A stretch of 64,000 nt of DNA from Compostibacter hankyongensis. GTDB taxonomy: Bacteria; Bacteroidota; Bacteroidia; Chitinophagales; Chitinophagaceae. The translations under genes were made by a program, and so were the position numbers. The notes under the pieces were generated by a model that saw only the letters and a program-made list of their open reading frames with translations, made no database searches and was not told where the DNA came from. The DNA is taken from the NCBI RefSeq assembly GCF_039541075.1, contig NZ_BAABFN010000005.1, forward strand, positions 310,001 through 374,000, in the 5' to 3' direction. The number at the start of each line of letters is the position of its first letter. Positions within the stretch are counted from its first letter, which is position 1. Below, one piece after another: positions 34,373 to 43,619 of the stretch.

Positions 34373-37300
34373 TTAAAAAGTCACCTTCAGGTTCACTCCG
34401 TAATTCCTCAGGGAAGGCTGCGCCCTGAAGTCAAAGCCCTGCACATTGCCGGCGCCGGCAGAGTTGACTTCGGGATCCACAAACTGGTTCTGCTTGGCCG
34501 TCCACAGGAGAAGGTTATTACCAAAAATGCCTATCGCAAGGTCTCCGAAGGGTGTCCTGTCCAATATTCTTGTGGGCAGGTGATAGGTAAGGCTGGCCTC
34601 CTGAAGCCGGATATAGGAGGCATCCACTACGTCCTGTCCCGCAGGGATCTGGTTGGAATAATAATCGATCTTCTGATATTTATACTGCGTATTCTCCACA
34701 TATTTACCCTCGCCATTCTCATATACCGAATTGGGCCATATCTCGGGATCGCGGTTCCCGCCGGTTTCCGCAGATGCGCCCACAAACTCTAGCAGGCTCT
34801 TGGTCTGGGAATGAAATTTCCCGCCCTGTTTGGTCTCGAACAGCAGATTCAGGCCCCAGCCTTTGTAGCGGACAGAAGCGCCCCAGGAAGCCTGGTATTT
34901 GGGATTGTAGGAACCGAGGTATACGGAAGAGTCCGTCAGCTTCGGCAGCCCGTTGTCGGCCACAATGACCCTTCCCTGGTCGTCCCGGGCCAGGTCCTGT
35001 GCATAGAAGGTGCCGTAGGGCTGGCCTACCGCGGCCACGATAGACATGCCGTTGAAGCCGCCGATCACCACCTGCTTTACGCCTTCCATCAGGCTGACCA
35101 CCTCGTTATGGTTTCGGGTATAGGTGCCGTATAATTCCACCGTCAGGCCGGAGGTGGTCTGCACCGGAATGCCGCGCAGACTCAGCTCAATACCCCTGTT
35201 CTCCACTACGCCGCCGTTGACGGATTTGAACTCAAAACCCGTTGTTGTCGAAATCGGAATATTCAGGATTTGGTTCTTTGACCGGTTCCGATAGTAGGAA
35301 AAGTCGACAGAGAGCCGGCTGTTCAGAAAGTTAAGCTCGGTACCCACCTCATAAGCCGAAGTGATCTCCGGCTTCAGGTCAGGATTGCCGATGTATTTAT
35401 CCTGCGTAATACCGGGAATATTGTTAAAGGGGAAGGTTCCCACGCCTGAGACGAACCCCGTCTCAAGGATGGTTTTGGTAAATACGGTCGAGAGCAGGTA
35501 AGGATCGGCGTCATTACCTACCTGGGCCCAGCTGGCCCGGACCTTACCATAGTTCAGTATATTCTCGCCGAAGCCGGTACCTTTCAGCAGCTCGGTAAAG
35601 ACAAAAGAGCCGTTCACACTGGGATAAAAGAAGGAATTGTGCTGCTGCGGGAGCGTGGAAGACCAGTCGTTACGGGCCGTGGCCCCCAGGAAGAGCATCT
35701 CTTTATAATCCAGGTTCAGCTCACTGTACACGCCCACCAGCCTGCGTTGTTCATACCGGTTATAGGTGCTCACCGGTCCGTTGCTGTTGTCCAGATTATA
35801 CCAATCCGGCACCACCAGTCCGCCGGAAACGTTCGTAGACACTTCTGATTCCGTATAGGTCCTTTGCCGTACGTTATGCCCGACCATCAGGGAAGCGTGG
35901 AAGTCACTGGAAAATTGCTTCTCGGCAGTGACCATGAGATCGTTGGTGATCTCGTTCAAGTTGTAATTATCCTCTTCATATTTCCCATTGCTGACCTGTG
36001 TGTTGTCGGCTGCTGAATAATTACCGCTGGTCACATCCGCTGGGGCCACCCTGTACTTGGGATATTTGAGTCTTCTGCGGTCTGAATAGGCATCCACCCC
36101 TACCCTTTCCACCACGCTCAGCCAGTCCAGCGGCTTATAGCTGATGCTGATGCTGCCGACCACGCGGTCCAGATCGTCCAGATTTTTATAATTCTTCAAT
36201 ACATAATACGGATTCTGGGTATAAGCTCCGTAATAACCATATATATTTTCCCGCAGCACGCCATCGTCATCCACATAACTGCCGAAGCTGTTGTATTTAT
36301 TGCTGAGGTCCCCCAGGGAGGAAAGGGGAATATCGCGCGGGGTCTGTATCACCTCCTGCCAGACGGAGCCACCGCCCTGACCGCCCTGGGTTACATTGGC
36401 GCTGATCTTGTTATAACCGATGGAGATGCTGCTGGAGAACTTGTTGCTCAGATCCGCCGTACCGTTGAAGCGGGCGCCGTATTTATCGTAGTTGTCTGAG
36501 TTACCCGGCAAAGGGCCATCCGAGTTGAGCGAGTTGAGCGACAGGTAATAGCTGGTCTTTTCACCGCCTCCGGAAAAAGCCACATTATTGTTGTACATGG
36601 CACCCGTCTCAAAGAAGTCCTTCACATTATCCTTGAGGGCCACGTAGGGCTTTTTCTGACGCACGCCGTCGATCTCCTGTCCCCATTCCCTGACCTGTCC
36701 GTCGAATTTATCCCCCCAGCTCCCATTTTCCTTGGGGTCCACACCACCCCATCCCTGTCCGTATTCGTTCTGGTAATCCGGCAGCTTCAGGATATTGGAA
36801 AAGGTGACCGAGGAATTTACGATCACCTCATTTTTCTTCTGGCCTTTGGTGCCCCTTTTGGTGGTGATGATAATGGCGCCATTGGAAGCACGGGAACCGT
36901 ATAATGCCGCAGCGGCAGGTCCTTTCAGCACGGTGACCGAGGCGATATCCGTGGGATTGATGTCATTGCCGCGGTTCCCGAAGTCGATCGTGGTCAGGTC
37001 GCTGATCCCTCCGATACCTTGTCCGCCGACCTTGCTGGTATTGTCGATGGGTATGCCGTCCACCACCATCAGCGCCTGATTATTACCGGTGATGGAGGAA
37101 CCTCCTCTTAATACGATACGCGAAGAGCTGTTTGGCGCTGCAGCCGTAGTAGTAATATTTACCCCGGCAATTTTACCGGCAAGGGCATTCAGGGGGCTGG
37201 TGCTCTGGCCCTGCATAAGCTCTTCCGCATTGATGGTGGGCGCAGAATAGCCCAATGCTCTTTTTTCCCGGCGGATACCGTTAAAGGTAACCACCATTTC

Positions 37301-37621
37301 CTGGAGCTGGGTGACATCGGGCTTTAAGGCCACGTTGAGGGTATTACCCGTCGGCTGCACTTCCTGGGGGATCATACCTACAAACCTGAATACAAGTGTC
37401 TGGTTTCCTTCGGGAATATCGATGGAGTAATTTCCTTCTCCGTCCGTAGCCGTCCCCTTGTTTGTTCCTTTTATCACCACCGTGGCTCCCACAACAGGCT
37501 GACCATCGTCCGAGGAAGTAACCTTTCCGGAAATGGCGCGCGTTTGCGCGAAAGATTGTCTTGAAAGAGACAGGGATCCTATTGCCACAAGTATGGCAAA
37601 AAGGAGTACACCTTTTTTCAT
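34373..37621 (-). CDS. SusC/RagA family TonB-linked outer membrane protein (second system)
   Basis: 1082 residues. Signal peptide ends in SFAQT. Carboxypeptidase-like domain ISGKVTSSDDGQPVVGATVV, TonB-box/plug junction LQEMVVTFNGIRREKRALGY, plug with SGSITGNNQALMVVDGIPID-like SusC signature and IASVTVLKGPAAAALYGSRASNGAI, and barrel ending FRAQPSLRNYGVNLKVTF. It differs from the protein at 18530 in length and in the plug junction (VVTFNG against VVVGYG), so the two are not recent duplicates. It imports an unknown nutrient with the SusD-like lipoprotein encoded downstream. Confidence 0.95.
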   Translation of the reverse strand: MKKGVLLFAILVAIGSLSLSRQSFAQTRAISGKVTSSDDGQPVVGATVVIKGTNKGTATDGEGNYSIDIPEGNQTLVFRFVGMIPQEVQPTGNTLNVALKPDVTQLQEMVVTFNGIRREKRALGYSAPTINAEELMQGQSTSPLNALAGKIAGVNITTTAAAPNSSSRIVLRGGSSITGNNQALMVVDGIPIDNTSKVGGQGIGGISDLTTIDFGNRGNDINPTDIASVTVLKGPAAAALYGSRASNGAIIITTKRGTKGQKKNEVIVNSSVTFSNILKLPDYQNEYGQGWGGVDPKENGSWGDKFDGQVREWGQEIDGVRQKKPYVALKDNVKDFFETGAMYNNNVAFSGGGEKTSYYLSLNSLNSDGPLPGNSDNYDKYGARFNGTADLSNKFSSSISIGYNKISANVTQGGQGGGSVWQEVIQTPRDIPLSSLGDLSNKYNSFGSYVDDDGVLRENIYGYYGAYTQNPYYVLKNYKNLDDLDRVVGSISISYKPLDWLSVVERVGVDAYSDRRRLKYPKYRVAPADVTSGNYSAADNTQVSNGKYEEDNYNLNEITNDLMVTAEKQFSSDFHASLMVGHNVRQRTYTESEVSTNVSGGLVVPDWYNLDNSNGPVSTYNRYEQRRLVGVYSELNLDYKEMLFLGATARNDWSSTLPQQHNSFFYPSVNGSFVFTELLKGTGFGENILNYGKVRASWAQVGNDADPYLLSTVFTKTILETGFVSGVGTFPFNNIPGITQDKYIGNPDLKPEITSAYEVGTELNFLNSRLSVDFSYYRNRSKNQILNIPISTTTGFEFKSVNGGVVENRGIELSLRGIPVQTTSGLTVELYGTYTRNHNEVVSLMEGVKQVVIGGFNGMSIVAAVGQPYGTFYAQDLARDDQGRVIVADNGLPKLTDSSVYLGSYNPKYQASWGASVRYKGWGLNLLFETKQGGKFHSQTKSLLEFVGASAETGGNRDPEIWPNSVYENGEGKYVENTQYKYQKIDYYSNQIPAGQDVVDASYIRLQEASLTYHLPTRILDRTPFGDLAIGIFGNNLLLWTAKQNQFVDPEVNSAGAGNVQGFDFRAQPSLRNYGVNLKVTF

Positions 37622-37966
37622 AAGAGATTTAGCTTTTGATTGACATCCGCAATTTAGGTATTTTTAACACAAACGAACAAATCTTTATATAAGGTGTCTT
37701 CATGTTTTAACCGGATATTGCTGTATATAAATCATAAGGGAAGTTTTGATGTACGCTAAAAGACAATGCTGATATTTGCTTGTAGCGTATTGAGAATAAG
37801 TTGTTTACAGTACACATCATCGGCGGGATCATTTACTTGTTTTCTAAACGAAATGAATCTGTTGCATAATGCCGGCAGTGAACCGCTACAAAAAAATGTC
37901 TGCGTTTTTTAAATAACTTCTTATGACATTTTGTATTCTTAAATTTTTAAAGACGAAATCGCAGCT
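37622..37966. other. 345-bp AT-rich intergenic region
   Basis: Lies between the HhH-barrel gene and the second susC. It contains a perfect 7-bp inverted repeat TACGCTA (37752-37758)/TAGCGTA (37783-37789) with a 24-bp spacer, and near the susC start a partial promoter (TTTG, then TAAATTGC). No ORF with coding character was found. Confidence 0.5.
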
Positions 37967-40051
37967 TCATTGTTTTTTTTCAAATTCCCAGAGCAGCTGC
38001 AAGGTAAATGTAGTCTTATGACGGCCGGAAATCTCATCCAGCCCTGATCCGATCAGCTCCCGGTCGAAATAAACAGTGCGGGACATCCGCATACCGATAT
38101 CGGCGGAACGGCCCAGCCTGTAATGCAGGAGCAGGTAAGCGCGCAGGCCTTCTCCATAGAAAAAAGGTATGGAATAAACATACCGGACGTTTCTTTCATA
38201 AGTATATATCCGGGCATCAAAGTCGTCGGTATGAAAATATCCCATCCGGAAGCTGCTGCGGAACCGGTCTGTCCAGCCGGCCAGCAGCTCTCCGTATATC
38301 AGCATGCCGTTGCTGGCCGGTTGCTTTTCCTGTTTGAAAAAGACCAGGTCTGCCCGTCCCCTTACCTCGAAGCGTTTCTCCGCACTGCTGTGCACCTGCA
38401 GCCGCAGCCGGTTGCGTCTTGCGGGCGACACCACATCTACAGGCCAGTCCTCCTCTCCGCTGTTCAGCGGCTTTTCCTGCCGCTGGTAGCGCAACAACGC
38501 TCCCCATCCGGAAGAAGGCTCCCAGACAGCCTGAAACATATATTCATTCCCGTTAGAAGGTGCATTCACCCGGTATTTCAACCAGGCATACTGAAAAAAA
38601 TCCGCATACCCGCTTACCGACAGGTCCTTTGCCGGTCTCAGGGTAAAGCCGGTGTAAAAACCGCGCTCGCCGGCGCCGGAATTCCCGAAGGAATTTCCGT
38701 ACAGGGTCTGGTATTGCTTATCAGCATAACGATACAGGAGGGCCAGGTCTATCTTCGGGTCGGCGCTGATCAGCAGACCGCTCACGGCAGCCCATCCCTG
38801 TCCGCCGCTCAGGGCCGCTTCTCCAAAAAAATAAAGGTTGTGCAAAGCGGCGGAATAATCCAGGCTGAGCTGCGAAAACCGGTTGCCCTGCAACGCAAAA
38901 CGGTTATAAAGCGCAGGCCGTTTTTGCAGGCTTCCCGAAAGGCGGTGGTATAATCCGTTTATACCGATATGCCAACCCTGCCGGTGAAAGGAGATATTTC
39001 CTCCCGCACTGGCCTGACCGATGGAAGCTCGGCCCGCCAGCTCTCCCGGCGTACGGTGGTAGCCGCTGCTCCGGAAGCCGGAGAAAAGCTTGGTCCCCGC
39101 GGCCGTATCAGCGGTTATCAGGGTAGCATCAAGGTTGCGGTACGAACCGAAGGCGGTAAACTCCCAGGCGCCATACCGCAGGGTGGCGCCGCCGCCCCGG
39201 TAAAAAGCGGACTCCCCCGCAGCGGTATGGGGACGCAACAGCGGGGCCGTCCGCCGGATATTCATTACCATAGCGCCTTTTCCGAAGGCAAGGCTTTGCC
39301 AGTTCACCAGCCCCTGCCCGAGGTTGACCGTAAAATCCCCTAACACAAGCGCCTTGAGATGACCGCGGTCCTGCAAAAATAAATGGACGCTGTAGAAATC
39401 GAATCCGCGGCGCTGTGTACCGCCGAACCACTCTTCCCCGGGATCCTTCTCCGCGGTGATACCATAGCTGAGGTGGCGGGAAAACAGATAGCGGTACCGC
39501 AGCAATATTTTATCCGGACTCCCCGGGTAATAAGAGCGGCCGGCCGCTTCGGCGGTATCGGCTATCCGGTATCCGCGCGATCTCTCCAGCGTGCGGCCAT
39601 AGCGAAACAACAGGGTGGAGGTTCCCTTTTTAAACAGTTCGGAAAACGTATAACGGGTGGACAGGTCATCTCCGCCGGTGGTCACATAGGGCAGCAAACG
39701 CCGGATGGTGACGGGATCAAAGCCGGGTACCGCCTGAAGCTCATAGATACTGGCCAGCTTTCCCAACACATCACGATACTGCAAAAACGAGGATACCTGC
39801 AGCGGGGACAGAAACGGGATAAGGTTCAGCGTTTCTTCGGTAGCGGTATTCAGATCGATGCGCTGATGCCGGAGCGCGGTCAGCTGCTGCCAGGATTCAT
39901 CGTCCTCCGTTTCTTCCTCCTGCGCTTCGGCGAGGTCCTCTATGGCAGCCTGCCGTTCTTCCGAAGGTTCATCCCTCGTCTGTGCCGGCAGGCAGACGGG
40001 CCAGAAAAGACCAAAGAGCAAAGGCCGCCATAGCGTAACCGTAATCTTCAT
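37967..40051 (-). CDS. Exported helix-hairpin-helix protein with predicted beta-barrel
   Basis: 694 residues. Signal peptide ends CLPAQT. A Glu/Asp-rich stretch (residues 30-52) leads to a ComEA-type HhH region: RIDLNTATEETLNLIPFLSPLQ and ELQAVPGFDPVTIRRLLPYV. The remaining 550 residues show alternating aromatic/hydrophobic strands with Gly-Arg turns (SRHLSYGITAEKDPGEEWFG; LGDFTVNLGQGLVNWQSL) and end in LQLLWEFEKKQ, typical of an outer-membrane barrel. The combination is recurrent in Bacteroidota. A role in DNA binding or uptake at the surface is suggested by ComEA but unproven. Confidence 0.8.
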   Translation of the reverse strand: MKITVTLWRPLLFGLFWPVCLPAQTRDEPSEERQAAIEDLAEAQEEETEDDESWQQLTALRHQRIDLNTATEETLNLIPFLSPLQVSSFLQYRDVLGKLASIYELQAVPGFDPVTIRRLLPYVTTGGDDLSTRYTFSELFKKGTSTLLFRYGRTLERSRGYRIADTAEAAGRSYYPGSPDKILLRYRYLFSRHLSYGITAEKDPGEEWFGGTQRRGFDFYSVHLFLQDRGHLKALVLGDFTVNLGQGLVNWQSLAFGKGAMVMNIRRTAPLLRPHTAAGESAFYRGGGATLRYGAWEFTAFGSYRNLDATLITADTAAGTKLFSGFRSSGYHRTPGELAGRASIGQASAGGNISFHRQGWHIGINGLYHRLSGSLQKRPALYNRFALQGNRFSQLSLDYSAALHNLYFFGEAALSGGQGWAAVSGLLISADPKIDLALLYRYADKQYQTLYGNSFGNSGAGERGFYTGFTLRPAKDLSVSGYADFFQYAWLKYRVNAPSNGNEYMFQAVWEPSSGWGALLRYQRQEKPLNSGEEDWPVDVVSPARRNRLRLQVHSSAEKRFEVRGRADLVFFKQEKQPASNGMLIYGELLAGWTDRFRSSFRMGYFHTDDFDARIYTYERNVRYVYSIPFFYGEGLRAYLLLHYRLGRSADIGMRMSRTVYFDRELIGSGLDEISGRHKTTFTLQLLWEFEKKQ

Positions 40052-40076
40052 AAGCCTCTTATTAACGGGCCGGTTC

Positions 40077-40100
40077 CCTGCCGACAGGCAGACCGGCAGG
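40077..40100. repeat. REP-like palindrome
   Basis: CCTGCCG/CGGCAGG (40077-40083, 40094-40100) with a 10-nt loop that includes CAGGCAGAC. The same 9-mer recurs at 39989, 48941 and, inverted, 57252. Confidence 0.5.
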
Positions 40101-40105
40101 ATAGT

Positions 40106-40957
40106 TCATTTCGGCTGCCGTGCCGGAATATGATAAACAACGCCCAGAGCCGGCGTAATCCCGAGCCGGGGATGATAACCGGTCGACATATCGATGCGCA
40201 GACGTTTCAGGAAAAGCCGGACACCCAGGAAGTTCTGTCGCGTGCCGGTCGTAAAACCCGAGCAGATAGCCAGCACGGGCGCAGGCTGATAAGCAAAGCT
40301 CAGGGAGAGGAAGGTACCGCTTTGGGTATCCCAGCTGCCTTCCAGGGCCAGCAATATCTTGTCCGAAGGTTCAAAGCCCAACCCGAGCGTATAACGGGAA
40401 CCGATATCTTCGTTTACCGGCTTTGAATAATGTACCGGCGCAGGGCTAAAGGCATGCAGCCCCACCTGCAGCCAGGAAGCCGGATGTACGGCTATACCGG
40501 CTTCAGCCGTGACGGCATGTGCGCTTCCGTATTCCTGTATGCGGGTGCTGAGGTAGTCAAACTGCATGCCGATGTCCACATACCGGCCCAGATGCCGGCC
40601 GTAAGCCACGGAAGCTTCATGATGATTAAAGACCTCGTACCCGAAGCGGGAGGCCGACACGGCAAAGGTTCCGGACGACACCGGCAGGGCAGCGGCAAAA
40701 GCCATCCCGGTAGTAGCCCTGAGCATAAAGCGGCGGGAAGCATAAGCCCCTGCGCTGAAGGTGCGGATGCGCGCCAGGGAAGCCTGGTTGTGAAAAACAG
40801 CAAACACATCGGCGTATTGATTGCTGTACGTCCGGGGACTGGGCGGCCTTATCCGGTCGTCTCCCGGACCGGTGTCCTGCAGCAGACCGAAGGGCAACAT
40901 GCAGCAGCTGACGCAGTATGTCAACAATGAGGATTTCAAGAGAATGGGAGTTTTCAA
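40106..40957 (-). CDS. Predicted outer-membrane beta-barrel protein (PorV/PorQ-like size)
   Basis: 283 residues. The N-terminus has a hydrophobic, Cys-containing segment (LLTYCVSCCMLPFGLL) that serves as signal. The sequence SNQYADVFAVFHNQASLARI resembles the 'no-plug' start of PorV/PorQ-type T9SS barrels, where a conserved Ala-Asn-Pro-Ala-like turn follows; later strands alternate aromatic and small residues (FEPSDKILLALEGSWDTQSG; FLSLSFAYQPAPVLAI). I cannot assign a specific family. It starts just upstream of the HhH-barrel gene (54-bp gap) and is probably cotranscribed. Confidence 0.55.
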   Translation of the reverse strand: MKTPILLKSSLLTYCVSCCMLPFGLLQDTGPGDDRIRPPSPRTYSNQYADVFAVFHNQASLARIRTFSAGAYASRRFMLRATTGMAFAAALPVSSGTFAVSASRFGYEVFNHHEASVAYGRHLGRYVDIGMQFDYLSTRIQEYGSAHAVTAEAGIAVHPASWLQVGLHAFSPAPVHYSKPVNEDIGSRYTLGLGFEPSDKILLALEGSWDTQSGTFLSLSFAYQPAPVLAICSGFTTGTRQNFLGVRLFLKRLRIDMSTGYHPRLGITPALGVVYHIPARQPK

Positions 40958-41119
40958 AAAAGGAAGATACGAAAAATTTATGATTTCTCGTTTATTTCGT
41001 ATACGATATTATTTGAATTATATTTTCAACCCCGCATTTTCCCCGCGCTTCCCCCGTAAAAGCGTTAATTTCAACCACGGAAACAAGAGAACAGAAGAAC
41101 AAACCCCAAATACGATCAG

Positions 41120-41731
41120 ATGAAAATAGCTGTTATCGGTACCGGAAACATCGGTTCCACGCTTGCCAGGGGATGGTCAAAAGCCGGTCATGAAATTTAC
41201 CTGGGTGTGAGGGACCTGGATACGTTTAAGGGAAAAGAGCTCCTGGAAGACAGGAATATCCGGGCCTTTTCCATTCCCGACGCCATTGCTCGATCAGAAG
41301 TAGTGCTTTTGTCGGTTCCCCCGGATGCGGTTCCCGCCCTGGCCCCCTACCTGGAAGGAGCGGAAGAAAAAATCATCCTCGATCCTACCAATGCCTTCCG
41401 TTCCAAACCGGAAGGATATGCAAGCGCTTTTGATGCGCTGATGCAGCTGACAAAATGCAGGCATATCGTAAAAGCCTTTAACAATACGGGATTTGAAAAC
41501 ATGGCGCAGCCGGCGGGTCTGGACACTTTTATGGCAGGCGACAGCGAAAAAGCAAAAAAAGTAGTGGCGCAGCTGGCCCGCGATCTGGGTTTTGAAAATT
41601 GCTATGATTTCGGCGGGAATGACAAAGCGTTTTTGCTGGAACAGCTGGGTATGTCCTGGATCAACCTGGCCATCATTCAGGGCCTGGGAAGAAACATCGC
41701 CCTGAATGTGGTGAAAAGACAAACGCAGTAA
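41120..41731 (+). CDS. NAD(P)-binding F420-reductase-like oxidoreductase
   Basis: 203 residues. Rossmann loop GTGNIGSTLARGW (7-19) and GHEIYLGVRD, which marks the NADP-preferring pattern of coenzyme F420:NADP oxidoreductase homologues. IILDPTNAF and HIVKAFNNTGFENMAQP are typical of the NADPH-dependent reductase group found in organisms without F420; the substrate is then unknown. Residues EQLGMSWINLAIIQGLGRNIAL form the C-terminal dimer helix. It ends in a dispersed repeat shared with 57225-57290. Confidence 0.82.
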   Translation: MKIAVIGTGNIGSTLARGWSKAGHEIYLGVRDLDTFKGKELLEDRNIRAFSIPDAIARSEVVLLSVPPDAVPALAPYLEGAEEKIILDPTNAFRSKPEGYASAFDALMQLTKCRHIVKAFNNTGFENMAQPAGLDTFMAGDSEKAKKVVAQLARDLGFENCYDFGGNDKAFLLEQLGMSWINLAIIQGLGRNIALNVVKRQTQ

Positions 41732-41778
41732 GTCTAAAGTTAAGATGTCAGGAAGCGAACCTTGGACCTTAAACCATC
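41728..41778 (+). repeat. Dispersed intergenic repeat, copy 2
   Basis: AGTCTAAAGTT...GTCAGGAAGCGAA...GGACCTTAAACC between two convergent genes. It matches 57225-57290 in both arms and in the central A/G-AAGCGAA block, but its arms are degenerate. Confidence 0.6.
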
Positions 41779-42412
41779 AGAAAAGTCCGTAAAGCTCGGA
41801 ATCCACCCGAGTGATGATATCGCCGAGATCTTCTTCCTTCTCCGCAAAATTGTTTTTATCGATATCCACCACCAGCAGCGCTCCGTCGCGGTATCCGGCG
41901 ATCCAGTGGTTATAAAATTCGTTTAGCCTTTTGAGATAGTCAAGCCGTATGTTTTCTTCGTACTCCCGTCCCCGTTTCTGTATATTGGCGACCAGGGCCG
42001 GCACGGAGGCGCGCAGGTAAATGAGCAGGTCCGGGGGACGGATCATGGTCTTGAGCGTTTCAAAAAAGCGGAAATAATTGTCGAAGTCCCGTTTGCTCAT
42101 CAGCCCCATCTCATGCAGGTTGGGGGCAAATATCTGGGCATCCTCATAGATCGTCCTGTCCTGTATTACCGTGGCCGAGCCGTTCTGAATCTCCAGCAGC
42201 TGCTGCAGCCGGTTATTCAGAAAATAGATCTGGAGGTTAAAGGACCAGCGGGGCATATCCTCATAAAAGTCATTCAGATAAGGGTTATGCTCCACATCCT
42301 CAAACTGGGCCGTCCACCGGTAATGACGGGCCAGCAATCCGGTCAGGGTCGTCTTCCCGGCGCCGATGTTACCGGCTACGGCAATGTGCTTGATCTTTTT
42401 TGATTTGGCCAT
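41777..42412 (-). CDS. Deoxynucleoside kinase (dGK/dAK type)
   Basis: 211 residues. P-loop GNIGAGKTT (14-22), the DRS-like motif in QDRTIYEDAQIFA and a lid with basic residues KRGREYEENI are in family order. FEDVEHNPYLNDFYEDMPRW forms the substrate-binding part seen in bacterial deoxyadenosine/deoxyguanosine kinases. It phosphorylates salvaged purine deoxynucleosides. It lies downstream of trpS on the same strand (31-bp gap). Confidence 0.92.
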   Translation of the reverse strand: MAKSKKIKHIAVAGNIGAGKTTLTGLLARHYRWTAQFEDVEHNPYLNDFYEDMPRWSFNLQIYFLNNRLQQLLEIQNGSATVIQDRTIYEDAQIFAPNLHEMGLMSKRDFDNYFRFFETLKTMIRPPDLLIYLRASVPALVANIQKRGREYEENIRLDYLKRLNEFYNHWIAGYRDGALLVVDIDKNNFAEKEEDLGDIITRVDSELYGLF

Positions 42413-42443
42413 AATGATGATTTGACGGTTCGGGGGGACTTGC

Positions 42444-43442
42444 TTAATAATAATGCACGCCGATCAGCTTCCTGGCTTCCCTGAGGGTGGCGGCGGCGCT
42501 TTCCCGGGCCTGCCGGGCCCCTTCGCGGAGTATCCGCTGAATATGGGCATCGTTCTGCTGTAATTCGGCGGCCTTTTGCCTGATCGGACGCATAAAGGAC
42601 ACCATATCCTCGGCCAGCTGCTTCTTCATATCCCCGTACCGGATATTGCATTGCCGGTATTGCTCCCTGAACTGTGTAACTACCGCTTCCGCCGATACCA
42701 GCTCCATCAGCTGGAACAGGTTCTGTATAAAATCCGGCATTTCGCTGTCCGGCGCCGAAGGTCCGGCATCCGTTTTTGCCTTCATGATCTTTTTCCGGAT
42801 CGTATCATCGTCATCCGCCAGGTACAGGGTAGCATTTTCGTTGGCGCTCTTGCTCATCTTGCCGTTCCCGTCCAGGCTCATCACCCGGGTAAGCCCTCCC
42901 CCGTAATCAAAAGGATAAGGTTCGGGAAACAGCTCGCCATAGCGGTGGTTGAAGCGCTGTGCAAAGTTGCGCGCTATTTCGAGGTGCTGTTCCTGGTCCT
43001 TCCCTACCGGCACCTTCACGGCCCGGTGCACCAGAATATCCGCCGCCATCAGCACGGGATAGGTAAGCAGGCCTGCATTGACATTGTCCGGATGCTGCCG
43101 CACTTTATCCTTGAAGGTGGGAACCTTCTCCAGCTCTCCTTTATAGGCCAGCATGTTGAGCAGCAGGTACAGCTCGGGGATCTCGGGGATATCGCTTTGC
43201 ACATAAAGGGCCACCTTCTCCGGATCCAGCCCGCAGGCAATGTTTTCGGCTACCACCCGGTAGACGTTCTGCCGGAGGTCTTTCGGATCCGGATGCGTGG
43301 TCAGGGAATGGTAGTCGGCAACAAAAAAATAACAGCGATAGCCGTCCTGCATACGGACATAGTTGCGCACCGCGCCAAAGTAATTACCCAGGTGTAAAAA
43401 TCCCGTAGAGCGGATACCGCTCACTACTATCTCTTTTTCCAT
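42444..43442 (-). CDS. trpS: Tryptophan-tRNA ligase
   Basis: 332 residues from ATG 43442 (MEKEIVVSGIRSTGFLHLGN); the frame extends further but without conserved sequence. The class I signatures are TGFLHLGN (13-20; HIGH equivalent) and KMSKS (195-199). VADYHSLTTHPDP and VGKDQEQHLEIARNFAQRFN are typical of the enzyme. The C-terminal helix bundle is Ala/Arg-rich and ends in IGVHYY. It is divergent from an ABC ATPase gene and followed by a deoxynucleoside kinase gene. Confidence 0.96.
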   Translation of the reverse strand: MEKEIVVSGIRSTGFLHLGNYFGAVRNYVRMQDGYRCYFFVADYHSLTTHPDPKDLRQNVYRVVAENIACGLDPEKVALYVQSDIPEIPELYLLLNMLAYKGELEKVPTFKDKVRQHPDNVNAGLLTYPVLMAADILVHRAVKVPVGKDQEQHLEIARNFAQRFNHRYGELFPEPYPFDYGGGLTRVMSLDGNGKMSKSANENATLYLADDDDTIRKKIMKAKTDAGPSAPDSEMPDFIQNLFQLMELVSAEAVVTQFREQYRQCNIRYGDMKKQLAEDMVSFMRPIRQKAAELQQNDAHIQRILREGARQARESAAATLREARKLIGVHYY

Positions 43443-43619
43443 GATGGCGCAAGTTAATAAATAACTGCGAGCGGACATGCGCTGCGGGAGGCCGCAGGCT
43501 GATCATCCGCCCGGAAAAACCCGCTTCCGTAAAAATAAGGTCCTTTACGAAAAACGGACTCCGGAAACTTACGAAAAATACTATCTTTAATGACCGGAAT
43601 CACAAAGCCCCCGGAAATT

